DNA from: Roseovarius nanhaiticus
Lineage (GTDB): Bacteria; Pseudomonadota; Alphaproteobacteria; Rhodobacterales; Rhodobacteraceae
Reading direction: 5' to 3'
DNA length: 64,000 nt
Assembly: GCF_900156535.1 (NCBI RefSeq)
Contig: NZ_FTNV01000001.1
Location: 1,612,001-1,676,000, forward strand
Below, one piece after another: positions 45,582 to 54,303 of the stretch. The translations under genes and the position numbers were made by a program. A model generated the notes under the pieces. The model ran no database searches, was not told the origin of the DNA, and saw only the letters and a list, made by a program, of their open reading frames with translations. Position 1 is the first letter of the stretch, and every line of letters begins with the position of its first letter.

Positions 45582-47300
45582 TTATTCGTTATCCTTGCTG
45601 GCGTTTTTATCCTCTAACGCTGCGTCCCGCCCGTCGCCCCGCTTGCGCGGCGGGCGGTCCAGCTCCACCCGGTCTTGCGGCCACCACTCGGGATGCTCCT
45701 CGCGGATATGCTTGAGCAGTTTTTCCCGCAGGCGCATGGAGGTGGACCAGCCGGTCGAAGGATCGGGGCACATCGCGTAGAATGACATTTCCTGCCCTGC
45801 CTCGAAATGGCCGGTGATCGCAGTAAAGAGCTTGTCATGCTCGATCACGTCGTCATCAGCCTTGGCGATATCGAAGAAGACCTCGCGCAAAATTTCCATA
45901 TCGGCGCGGTGATCGAGAAAGATCGTGATCGTCTTGAGGATGCGCGCATCCTTGACCGACCAGTTTTCGAACGGCTGCGAGACGAAGTATTTCACCGGCA
46001 CGATGATGCGCCGCTCGTCCCAGGTGCGCAGGCGCAGAAAGGTGTAGAAGATGCTCTCGACATAGGCCCAGTTACCCTCAAAAAGGATGCTGTCGCCGAT
46101 GCGGATGGGCTTGGCCAGCGCGATCTGAAGCGATGCCATGATATTGCCCAGCACCGCCTGACCCGCGATGCCCAGCAATACGGTAAGGACGCCCGCCGAA
46201 GCCAGGAGCGACATGCCGAGCGATCCGAAGAGGTTAAGCCGCGCCAGCACGACGATCACGGCAATACTGACCATCAAGAGAACGATGACCCGCCGGATCG
46301 CGTAGATCGAGGTATAAAGCTCGCGCTCGTCTAGGCTGCGGGTGTCATCGATATCGCCGACAACGCCCAAGGTGATCCTGTCGAGGATGGCGTCCACGAT
46401 CTTGAGCGCGGTGATGCCGATCCCCGCCACCATCACGATCAGCAGAACAGGCCGCAAGAGTGTGGTCGCCGGACCCGAGAACGACACCCCTATCTCGAGC
46501 ATGATCTGCGCCGCCGCTGCCACCGCGACCATGGCAAGCGGAAAGCGCGATCGCTCGATCGCCTGACGGATCAGCTGGCGGCTGACGCGTGCTGCAAAAA
46601 AGCCGACAAGGCGCCAGACCAGCCAGCCCAGACCAAAGAGCGCGGCCAGCATGACGGGGATGAGCAACCATTCCCAAGCGCGCAAACCTCCGAGCTGAAC
46701 CGTCAGCTTGTCCGGGATGTAGCGCTCGAAATGGCGAGGGCCGAAGGCGTCGAATAGCGCCGGGATGTTTTGCACCGTCTGCGGCGTAAAGAGCCATACG
46801 GCGTCGCGGTCCGGCGCCTTGTAGCGGCCCAGCCGGATCTCGTAGGCCTGGCCGTCCAACTCGACCATCTTGAGCCCGATATCGCGTCGCGGCTTGCCCG
46901 CCAAAGCGTTGTTCGACGTGCCGGTTTCCAGCATCGCATCGGGCCGCGCCGAAAGCCCGGCCCAGTCGATCCAGAGCTGCCGTTCGATCACGAGGGCCAG
47001 TTGCCGGGCCAGGCGCGGGCCGTCCTCGGCCTGCCGTTCGGGCGGCAGATCGCTGAGATTGAGGTAGTGCGCCGCATCCTCGAATTGCCCGTCCTTGGTC
47101 AGGGCGATGAATTTGCGGACCGTCTCGCGCGGGGTGCGCCGCTGGATATCTTGAGTGTTCTCGGGTTCGCGCAGCGCGCCGCTCTCGACCTCATACCACG
47201 CGCCACCGCTGTCCTGCGCTTGGCCCATCTGGGCGGCCGCAAGAAACGTGATCGTCATGACCGCAAGATAGAGGCCCAGCCTGAAAAAAATTCGCCGCAT
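45582..47300 (-). CDS. MscS-family mechanosensitive channel, large form
   Basis: A 572-residue membrane protein. A signal-like first helix (LYLAVMTITFLAAAQMGQA) is followed by a periplasmic domain of about 180 residues, then four to five membrane helices and the MscS core LLGIAGQAVLGNIMASLQIALAKPIRIGDSILF, with VPVKYFVSQPFENWS in the beta domain. The C-terminal 40 residues are charged. It differs in architecture from the BON-linked channel at 37.5 kb. An upstream ATG at 47336 is possible. Confidence 0.88.
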   Translation of the reverse strand: MRRIFFRLGLYLAVMTITFLAAAQMGQAQDSGGAWYEVESGALREPENTQDIQRRTPRETVRKFIALTKDGQFEDAAHYLNLSDLPPERQAEDGPRLARQLALVIERQLWIDWAGLSARPDAMLETGTSNNALAGKPRRDIGLKMVELDGQAYEIRLGRYKAPDRDAVWLFTPQTVQNIPALFDAFGPRHFERYIPDKLTVQLGGLRAWEWLLIPVMLAALFGLGWLVWRLVGFFAARVSRQLIRQAIERSRFPLAMVAVAAAAQIMLEIGVSFSGPATTLLRPVLLIVMVAGIGITALKIVDAILDRITLGVVGDIDDTRSLDERELYTSIYAIRRVIVLLMVSIAVIVVLARLNLFGSLGMSLLASAGVLTVLLGIAGQAVLGNIMASLQIALAKPIRIGDSILFEGNWAYVESIFYTFLRLRTWDERRIIVPVKYFVSQPFENWSVKDARILKTITIFLDHRADMEILREVFFDIAKADDDVIEHDKLFTAITGHFEAGQEMSFYAMCPDPSTGWSTSMRLREKLLKHIREEHPEWWPQDRVELDRPPRKRGDGRDAALEDKNASKDNE

Positions 47301-47342
47301 AGCCGCCAAATTGAAGCGATACCGCCTGCCTGGCAACCCGAA

Positions 47343-47962
47343 TTACGCGCCCGCCTGTTCTGGCAGCCGTTGTTGTGGTGTTGCGTTCAGCATCTCGGCC
47401 GTACCTGCACTGACCATTGCAGGCACGGCAGCGAAGTCGCCAAACCCGGCTTCTCGCGCGGTATCACTCGGAGTGACGATGCCATCAAAGACAGAAATCG
47501 GCATGGCTCCCGGCTCAATCATGCAGGATGCGATATCAACGCCCGAAAACTCCATCCGGTAACATTCGACGATCGCTTCCAGCGCCCATTTCGATGCCGA
47601 ACAAGTGCCGCAGAACGGGGTTGGGATCCAGTCGATCAGGCTGGAGGTGTAGAGCACGGTTCCCCGGCCATGCGCGCGAAGATGCGGAAGGTCCGCCCGC
47701 ATGGCCCGTTGAACGCCTATGGCATTCACGTCGAAAACCGCGCCACGTCTTCGTGAGACATCAATTACTGTATGACGGAGGAGCCGATCCCGGCGTTGTT
47801 GATGAAGATGTCGAGACTGCCGGGTTGCGAATGCGCCTCGGCCATACCGCGCTCGCTGCTGGCCGTGTCAATGGCGTCCATCTCGACGATCCTTGCGCCT
47901 GCGGCCTCCATTTCTTCTCTACGGATCGGTTGCAGGACTTGGGAAACGCAGTCTTGGGTTGA
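47343..47962 (-). pseudogene. SDR oxidoreductase pseudogene
   Basis: The minus strand encodes fragments of a short-chain dehydrogenase. Segment one (47962 down) reads GARIVEMDAIDTAS then GSLDIFINNAGIGSSVIQ, but hits TAA at 47767-47765. The same frame continues MSHEDVARF, then needs one extra base near 47738 to continue VFDVNAIGVQRAMRADLPHL, and the catalytic region YTSSLIDWIPTPFCGTCSASKWALEA follows to the stop at 47343. The N-terminal cofactor motif is missing, cut by TGA at 47965-47963. So there are one stop, one single-base loss and a truncation. Confidence 0.8.
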
Positions 47963-48020
47963 TCATCAATGCTCTCGGGGGCAAGGTTTACCCAGGGGAA
48001 ACCAAGCTGGGAATTTATGT

Positions 48021-51000
48021 TTGTCGGTATGTGGGGTCTGCAAGAACGCGTGTGATGACAGTGCCAAGTTCTGTGAACAGTGTGGCAACAGGCTGTCCAT
48101 AGTCGCGACTTGCAGCGCATGCGGCGTTCAGCTGGCGCCCAATCATCGCTTTTGCCCAGAATGCGGCTCCCGGACCTGTTTGCCAGGGTCAAAGGCTGAA
48201 AAACCCTCTGACGGGCGTGACCATTCGAACGGCGACAGTACCGGTTCCGTTGCAGAGACGGCGGCACAAGCGAATGGCGGAAGGCAGGCCCATGAGCTGA
48301 TCTTCGGCGCCGCCGAACGCCGCCAGTTGACCGTTCTCTTTTGCGACCTCGTCGGCTCGACCCAGCTTGCCGAAGAACTCGACCCCGAAGACCTGCGCAA
48401 CATCCTTGCCACTTATCGTTCGATCTGCAGCGAGATCGTTGCGCGTCATGACGGAACGGTGATGCAATATCTGGGCGACGGCATCAACGTGATGTTCGGC
48501 TTCCCTGTCGCTTACGAGCACTCCACCGGGAATGCGGTTCGCGCCGCAATCGCCATGCTGGAGGCCATCAACGGCGGCAGCCCGGAGCTGTCAGGGCTGA
48601 ACGTAAAGTTGAACCTGCGCATCGGTATCAATACAGGCCAGGTTGTGGTGGGAAGTGACGGCGCGGGCGCATTGGGTGAGCAACTCTCTGTCATTGGCGA
48701 TGTGCCCAATCTGGCCGCCCGCCTGCAGGGCGTCGCCCAACCCGGCCAAATCGTCGTCAGCAAGTCCACCTACACCCTCACCAAGCAGCTTTTCGATTTC
48801 ACCGAGCTTGGGGCCCACGCGCTCAAGGGATTTTCCAAGCCGGTCACCTGCTATTCCGTGAATGGGGACATGTTCGACAGCACGACCGTTTCCACCACGC
48901 AGCGCGAGAAGGCCAGAGCCCTGATCGGGCGTAACGCGGAGCTTGGGCTGATCCGCCAGCATTGGTCATCGGCCGAGAACGGTGATGGCCAAGTGCTCAT
49001 GCTCAGCGGAGAGGCGGGGATCGGAAAGTCGTGCATCCTTCACAGTTTCAATCGGCAGCTTGCCGATGAGGATGTGACCATCGTCCAGTTTTTCGGCTCG
49101 GCGTTTCATCTCCATTCGACAATGCACCCCATCTTGGAGGAGTTGCAGGGGCGACTTGGGCTGCACAAGAACGCATCGGCCGCCGACAAGCTGTCAAAGC
49201 TCAAGGACACCTTGACGCTGGCGCAGCAGGTTCACTTGCCCGCCCTGTGTTACCTGATTGGTATCGACACACCCGCAACAGCCGAGCTTCTTGCCCTTGC
49301 GCCGGAAGAGCTCAAGAAGGCGACCTTTGCCGCAGCGCTCGAGTTCTACGCGTCCATGGCAGAGGAAAGGCCGCTGCTGATGGAGTTCGAGGATGTGCAC
49401 TGGTGCGACCCGACGACGCTGGAAATCATTTCGCTGTTCATTGAGCAACTCAAGAACAAGCGCTGGATGTTGCTGCTGTCCTTCAGGCCCGATTACAAAC
49501 CACCATTTCGAAACCTCTCCCACGTCACATCGCTTTCGCTCAATCGGTTCGCCAAGTCCGACATCATATCGCTGATCAATGCCATGACAGGCGGCAAGCC
49601 ACTGCCGAAGCGGTTGGTGGACCAGATTGTCGAGCGGGCGGACGGCATTCCCCTTTATGCCGAGGAACTCACCCAGATGGTTTTGGAATCCGGGTGGGTC
49701 CGCGATTTCGATGGCCACTACCAGATGAGTGGCTCGAACGTCGAGCACGCCATTCCTGCCTCCCTTCAGGATTCACTGACGGCGCGTCTCGACAGGTCTC
49801 CCTCCGCAAAGGAGGTCGCCCAGATCGCCGCCACCATCGGCCGGCGCTTCTCTCACGAATTGCTGGGCCTCGTATCGGGCTACCGCGATCAGCAGCTGCG
49901 CGGCGCATTGGAGCAACTGCTGGACGCGGAGCTGATCTATCGCCATGGGACCGCCACGCAGATCGGCTATGAATTCAAGCACGCGCTGGTTCAGGACGCC
50001 GCCTATCAATCTCTGCTCAAAACCGCCCGCCGCGAGTGTCATCGACGCATTGCCCTTGCGCTGGAAGAGCATATGCCCAAGCTCTGCCATAATGAGCCGG
50101 AGAGCTTGGGGTATCATTATGCAGCCGGCGACGAGCACCAGAAGGCCCTGACCTATTTCGTGACAGCAGCCGAGCGCGCGATGGCATCCTCGGCAAGCCT
50201 CGAAGCAATCAACCACCTGGAAAATGCGCTGGCGGCTCTTGCCAAGACCTCGCAAAGCGATGCCCGAGATGCGCAGGAATTCGAACTGCTTGTCATGCTT
50301 GCGGTCCCGCAGGCCGCGGCGCTGGGCTACGCCCATGAGAACGTCAATCGGTCCTATGAACGCGCTCATGAACTGGCCCGCAAGAACACGGGCAATTTCA
50401 CCATCTTTCCGGTGATCTATGGGCTGATGCGGTATCATCTGCTCGGCGCGCGCTACGCCGACGCTTTAGAGCATGGTGAAAACCTGTGGGAAATGGCCAA
50501 GGAGGCGGACGATCGCCTGATGATGGCCGCCAGCCATCGCGCCATGGGATCGGCCCGTTTCTACTGCGGCAATCCGCAGGCCGCATTGGAAGAGCTTCAC
50601 TGTGTCATAGACTCAGGCATGGATAATGATGAACGTGCCGAAGGCCTCAAATTTGATGTGGTGGACATCAAGGTTGCGGCGCTTGGTTATGCCAGCTGGG
50701 CCCAATGGCAATTGGGCAACGCCGATGAGGCTGTGAGGCTGTCGGGCGAGGCGATGACCGTCGCCAAAGATATCCAGCACCCATTTTCCATTGCATTCTC
50801 CATCTGCTTCGCATCGTGGACCTATGCGTTCTGTGGCGACCTGCGGCGGGTGCTCGAGCTGGCCGAAGAAGCCTTTGCCCTGTCGAAACGCTATGGGTTT
50901 CAGTTCTGGATCGGCTGGACGGAAGTGATGTCAGCCTGGTCCAAAGCCCGCCTTACCGGAACGTATGACAGCGGAATAAAGCAGGTGAGTGCCGGTATCG

Positions 51001-51461
51001 CTGACTGGAAGGACACGCGCTCGCGTCTGGGGCTGAGCTACTTCCTCTACCTTCAGGCTGACTTGCTGTCATCCCACGGCGATCATGAAGAAGCACTCGC
51101 CATTCTGGAGGACGCCACCCGATTTTGCGACGAGACGCGCGAGCGGTTCTGGGTACCTGAATTGTTGCGCCTACGGGGCGAAATTCTGTTCGCCCAATGC
51201 CAAGCAAACGCAAAAGAAAGCGAAAGACTGTTCAATTCGGCTGCTTCAATTGCATCCAACAGTGGGATGATCGCGCTTGAGTTTCGGGCGCTTACAAGCC
51301 TCGCGCGGTTGCAGAATGCCGGTCATGGCACGCCCGGCGGGATGTCGGAGCTGAAGAAACTTCTGTCGAAATTGCAGGAGGGTGGGGTAACCTCTGACCA
51401 GGAAGAAGCCCGGCGGCTTTTTGAAAAGATCGAATTTGAGGCCGGAGAATTGAAAAGCTGA
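48021..51461 (+). CDS. Zinc-ribbon / class III nucleotidyl cyclase / STAND ATPase / TPR protein
   Basis: A protein of 1146 residues. Residues 4-48 hold two zinc ribbons (CGVC, CEQCG, CSACG, CPECG). Residues 103-275 form a class III cyclase: metal Asp109 in LFCDLVGS and Asp153 in YLGDGINVMF, and the transition-state pair Asn230/Arg234 in VPNLAARL. A P-loop GEAGIGKS (330-337) and Walker B LLMEFEDVHW follow; the C-terminal half is TPR-like. It probably makes cAMP under control of the STAND/TPR sensor. The start is uncertain: no ATG or GTG precedes the zinc ribbon, so I use TTG after GGGAA. Confidence 0.88.
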   Translation: MSVCGVCKNACDDSAKFCEQCGNRLSIVATCSACGVQLAPNHRFCPECGSRTCLPGSKAEKPSDGRDHSNGDSTGSVAETAAQANGGRQAHELIFGAAERRQLTVLFCDLVGSTQLAEELDPEDLRNILATYRSICSEIVARHDGTVMQYLGDGINVMFGFPVAYEHSTGNAVRAAIAMLEAINGGSPELSGLNVKLNLRIGINTGQVVVGSDGAGALGEQLSVIGDVPNLAARLQGVAQPGQIVVSKSTYTLTKQLFDFTELGAHALKGFSKPVTCYSVNGDMFDSTTVSTTQREKARALIGRNAELGLIRQHWSSAENGDGQVLMLSGEAGIGKSCILHSFNRQLADEDVTIVQFFGSAFHLHSTMHPILEELQGRLGLHKNASAADKLSKLKDTLTLAQQVHLPALCYLIGIDTPATAELLALAPEELKKATFAAALEFYASMAEERPLLMEFEDVHWCDPTTLEIISLFIEQLKNKRWMLLLSFRPDYKPPFRNLSHVTSLSLNRFAKSDIISLINAMTGGKPLPKRLVDQIVERADGIPLYAEELTQMVLESGWVRDFDGHYQMSGSNVEHAIPASLQDSLTARLDRSPSAKEVAQIAATIGRRFSHELLGLVSGYRDQQLRGALEQLLDAELIYRHGTATQIGYEFKHALVQDAAYQSLLKTARRECHRRIALALEEHMPKLCHNEPESLGYHYAAGDEHQKALTYFVTAAERAMASSASLEAINHLENALAALAKTSQSDARDAQEFELLVMLAVPQAAALGYAHENVNRSYERAHELARKNTGNFTIFPVIYGLMRYHLLGARYADALEHGENLWEMAKEADDRLMMAASHRAMGSARFYCGNPQAALEELHCVIDSGMDNDERAEGLKFDVVDIKVAALGYASWAQWQLGNADEAVRLSGEAMTVAKDIQHPFSIAFSICFASWTYAFCGDLRRVLELAEEAFALSKRYGFQFWIGWTEVMSAWSKARLTGTYDSGIKQVSAGIADWKDTRSRLGLSYFLYLQADLLSSHGDHEEALAILEDATRFCDETRERFWVPELLRLRGEILFAQCQANAKESERLFNSAASIASNSGMIALEFRALTSLARLQNAGHGTPGGMSELKKLLSKLQEGGVTSDQEEARRLFEKIEFEAGELKS

Positions 51462-51533
51462 CCGACCAGACACGAAATTTATTTCCCTAGGTATCGCTGA
51501 TTTGAAGCCCGATAATGACTTTAGGAGAAACGT

Positions 51534-52514
51534 ATGTCCGGAAACGATAATATAAGCAAAACAATGCCATCCGTCGGCAACGCCCCATTCTGGTACGGCT
51601 CGTTTTCAGCGGTCTGGGTCTATTTCAAGGTCCCTGTGGCGACCCTCAACAAGATACTGGCAACACAATCCTCCGCCCTGAAGGCGTTTCCATTCGATGA
51701 TCTGGCCGCTAATGGCCAAGAGTACGGGCTCATGAATATCAACTTCATGACCTATTCCTCTGACTCCGGGGTCAACGATCCACAGTCTTATGCGGACATC
51801 CTCCAGCCAATCACTTTTGGCGACCAGCCGCCTGCAAGCATGGGCATCGAGCCGACCCATGAATGCGAGATCAACATCGGTTCCTATGCGACGGCAAAGG
51901 CGGCTCAGACGCCGTTCGGCTTGACCAGTTCGCAGTTCATAGAAGGGCGCGATCACACCAAGACGCTTGGCAATTATCGCTTGTGGGTCCCCTGTGACGA
52001 CCGGATCGCAGTTTACTGGGGCATGCATAATTTCGGCGAGAACAAGGTGATGACCCATCCTTTCACCTACAACAATCCCGCACCGAATAACCCGGACCGG
52101 ACAATCTGGGACTTCACGATACCGGCGCCCATGGATGAATCCGCAACGAGCACGCTGTTGCGCCTGCAGATGGATGACCTTGTGGGCGGACCGGGGGTGA
52201 TTGCATCGAACCAGTCGGAAATCATTGATTTCAGCCTGTATCCGCACCCTGCGACAAAACCTGCCTCCCAACGGCTTGTCGGATCGCGGCGCAATGTTTT
52301 CGGCCAATTCAAATGCATGACTGCCGAGAGCGCTGCTGCGGCTGGTACGCCGATGTCCGATTGCACCATAAAGCTCGGCAATTCGGCGCATCCAGTGGTT
52401 GCCGACCTGAACGCCATGCTCGGAGGCTCGGGCCAGTTCTCGCCGGCAGGCGTGATGACCTACCATTCCGCGCCCGTCGTCGCGGAAAGCTCACTCTATT
52501 ATGCGGACGTCTGA
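51534..52514 (+). CDS. Hypothetical protein, first gene of the GMC dehydrogenase operon
   Basis: A 326-residue soluble protein with no signal peptide. The order AVWVYFKVPVATLNKIL, GLMNINFMTYSS, then CEINIGSYATAKA and GNYRLWVPCDD recalls the acetoacetate-decarboxylase-like fold, but key residues cannot be confirmed, so I give no function. AGGAGAAAC precedes the ATG. It overlaps the cytochrome gene by 14 bases, so it is part of the same unit. Confidence 0.8.
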   Translation: MSGNDNISKTMPSVGNAPFWYGSFSAVWVYFKVPVATLNKILATQSSALKAFPFDDLAANGQEYGLMNINFMTYSSDSGVNDPQSYADILQPITFGDQPPASMGIEPTHECEINIGSYATAKAAQTPFGLTSSQFIEGRDHTKTLGNYRLWVPCDDRIAVYWGMHNFGENKVMTHPFTYNNPAPNNPDRTIWDFTIPAPMDESATSTLLRLQMDDLVGGPGVIASNQSEIIDFSLYPHPATKPASQRLVGSRRNVFGQFKCMTAESAAAAGTPMSDCTIKLGNSAHPVVADLNAMLGGSGQFSPAGVMTYHSAPVVAESSLYYADV

Positions 52515-53850
52515 TAAACCACGCACAGCTCCCGGGCCCGAGGGCGGCAGCACGGGCCGGCGCGCGCTTGTTGCGGCCGCCGTTGTGGCCGCAGTCGGGG
52601 TGGCGGGGATCTATGCGTATGCGTCTTCCTCCAACCGCGACCAGACCTTGAGCCTGAGCGGCGTTTACCCCGTCGATGTACGCGGAGCCTCGAACGGCGG
52701 CGACCGTGCGCTTGGCGAGCGCTCGGAGTATGACGTTTTTTCATGGTTGAACTTCATCGCACTCAATTCGCCTGTGGATGGCGGAGTCCTTGGCGCGAGC
52801 GGGGATAACCGAACCTTGTGGTCAACCTGGATGGAGGATTTTCAGGTCCTCGTCTCGGACGGCCAGACACCTGCGCCCTGGGGCACGCCGCTGACCCCTC
52901 CCCAAGCCTGCACGACCCTGAATGCCGGCGACGGGATCACCCGCACATTCGCACATACTTCCAAGATGGACGGTGTTGTCGGGCTTTTTGATCAGGCACA
53001 GGCCGGCCCGCTGATAGATCAGAATGGCAGCTATGTGCGCTACGAGATCGCGATAAACGAGCCGATGTACAACTATATCCGCGACAACCGGCTCTACACT
53101 CAAGAGGGTCTGGACGCCTTCGGACAGATCGACTTCCCGTCCAGTTCGCTCGATACCGGCGAGATCGGGGCCATCATGATCAAGGCGGCCTGGAAGGTGC
53201 TGGGGGCAGGGGATGATCCGTCCCGCTTCCATGTTTCGCGGGCCTATGTGTTGAACCAGCAGGCAAACACCTGCGCAGTTGAGGCGCTTGGCCTGGTCGG
53301 CTTCCATATCTCGGCCAAGACGGAGTCGGCGCCCCAGTGGATATGGTCGACCTTCGAGCATGTCGACAATGCCCCCGATGCAGGCGCCGCCACAGCCAGC
53401 GCGCATTACAGTTTTTTCGATCCCGATTGCACGGCATTGCGTCCCCGATCAGATTGCGCAGCGAATGCCTTGCCTCCGACGCCCTGGAACCCGGCACTGC
53501 CAAACCAGATCCCAGTCCAGGTAGAACGTGGCACGCCCATCGACGCGGCAACAGCGGCAATCAACAAGAAATTCCAAGGCTTGCTGCAAGAGGTGAACGC
53601 GTCATCGGTATGGGCGAACTACATGCTGGTTGGCACCCAGTACCCTCAATCGCCCAATGACCCGACGGATCCGCAAGGGCGGCCGTTCCCGCAATTTCTG
53701 GCCAATAGCACGATCGAGACGTTCCTTCAGGGCAGCGTTCCGCCTGTCAGTTCAAGCTGCATCGCATGTCACAACCGGGCAACCGCAACAGCCGGCGCGA
53801 AGCCCGCTGATTTCACCTATATTCTGTCGCGCGTGACCGCCAAGGAGTGA
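52501..53850 (+). CDS. Monoheme cytochrome c-like protein of the dehydrogenase operon
   Basis: A 449-residue protein. An N-terminal helix (RALVAAAVVAAVGVAGIYAYA, about residues 20-40) anchors or exports it. The long central domain (YDVFSWLNFIALNSPV, then SRAYVLNQQANTCAVEALGLVGFHI) is not a classical cytochrome fold, but the C-terminus has SSCIACHNRATA, a single C-x2-C-H heme c site. I infer the electron acceptor for the GMC enzyme, with the heme in the periplasm. Confidence 0.75.
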   Translation: MRTSDKPRTAPGPEGGSTGRRALVAAAVVAAVGVAGIYAYASSSNRDQTLSLSGVYPVDVRGASNGGDRALGERSEYDVFSWLNFIALNSPVDGGVLGASGDNRTLWSTWMEDFQVLVSDGQTPAPWGTPLTPPQACTTLNAGDGITRTFAHTSKMDGVVGLFDQAQAGPLIDQNGSYVRYEIAINEPMYNYIRDNRLYTQEGLDAFGQIDFPSSSLDTGEIGAIMIKAAWKVLGAGDDPSRFHVSRAYVLNQQANTCAVEALGLVGFHISAKTESAPQWIWSTFEHVDNAPDAGAATASAHYSFFDPDCTALRPRSDCAANALPPTPWNPALPNQIPVQVERGTPIDAATAAINKKFQGLLQEVNASSVWANYMLVGTQYPQSPNDPTDPQGRPFPQFLANSTIETFLQGSVPPVSSSCIACHNRATATAGAKPADFTYILSRVTAKE

Positions 53851-53856
53851 ACAGAA

Positions 53857-54294
53857 ATGACCGCCACGCCGCCATCAGATTTCTTTGAGCTGTCCGCGAT
53901 CCTGACGGGCTTCAGGGTGCGCACGCTGCGTCTGGCGCAACAGGATGCAGATTTCTACGGCGTGTTCGAAAAGGTCTATGGGTCCGCGCAGCTGGGCGAT
54001 CTGATTGCCTTCTATACAGCCCGGCGGCAAGCAGGAAGCGCAGCGCAGCAGATCGGCGAGGCGATACTGGCGGATGGCAGCCCGGTTGCCGAAACTGCGC
54101 GCGCGCTCATGGTCTTTTGGTACTTGGGCCAGATCGCACCGCATGACGGTAGCGAGGATCTGCACATCCCCTCTGCCAATCACTACGCTCAGGCGCTGGC
54201 ATGGCGCGCGGTTCAGGCCCATCCGACTGGCGTCAGCACTCTGCGGTTCGGGTACTGGGCCACTCCGCCCGCCCCCTTCGACGATTACCTTTAG
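53857..54294 (+). CDS. FAD-SLDH-type dehydrogenase small subunit, without Tat signal
   Basis: A 145-residue protein fitting the small subunit of membrane-bound FAD dehydrogenases (sorbitol, glucose and fructose type): FFELSAILTGFR at the start, ARALMVFWYLGQI in the middle, and ALAWRAVQAHPTGVSTLRFGYWATPP at the end. In known complexes this subunit carries the Tat signal that exports the catalytic partner; here the N-terminus is MTATPPSD with no signal. It lies six bases after the cytochrome gene. Confidence 0.8.
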   Translation: MTATPPSDFFELSAILTGFRVRTLRLAQQDADFYGVFEKVYGSAQLGDLIAFYTARRQAGSAAQQIGEAILADGSPVAETARALMVFWYLGQIAPHDGSEDLHIPSANHYAQALAWRAVQAHPTGVSTLRFGYWATPPAPFDDYL

Positions 54295-54303
54295 GATCCG
54301 GTC

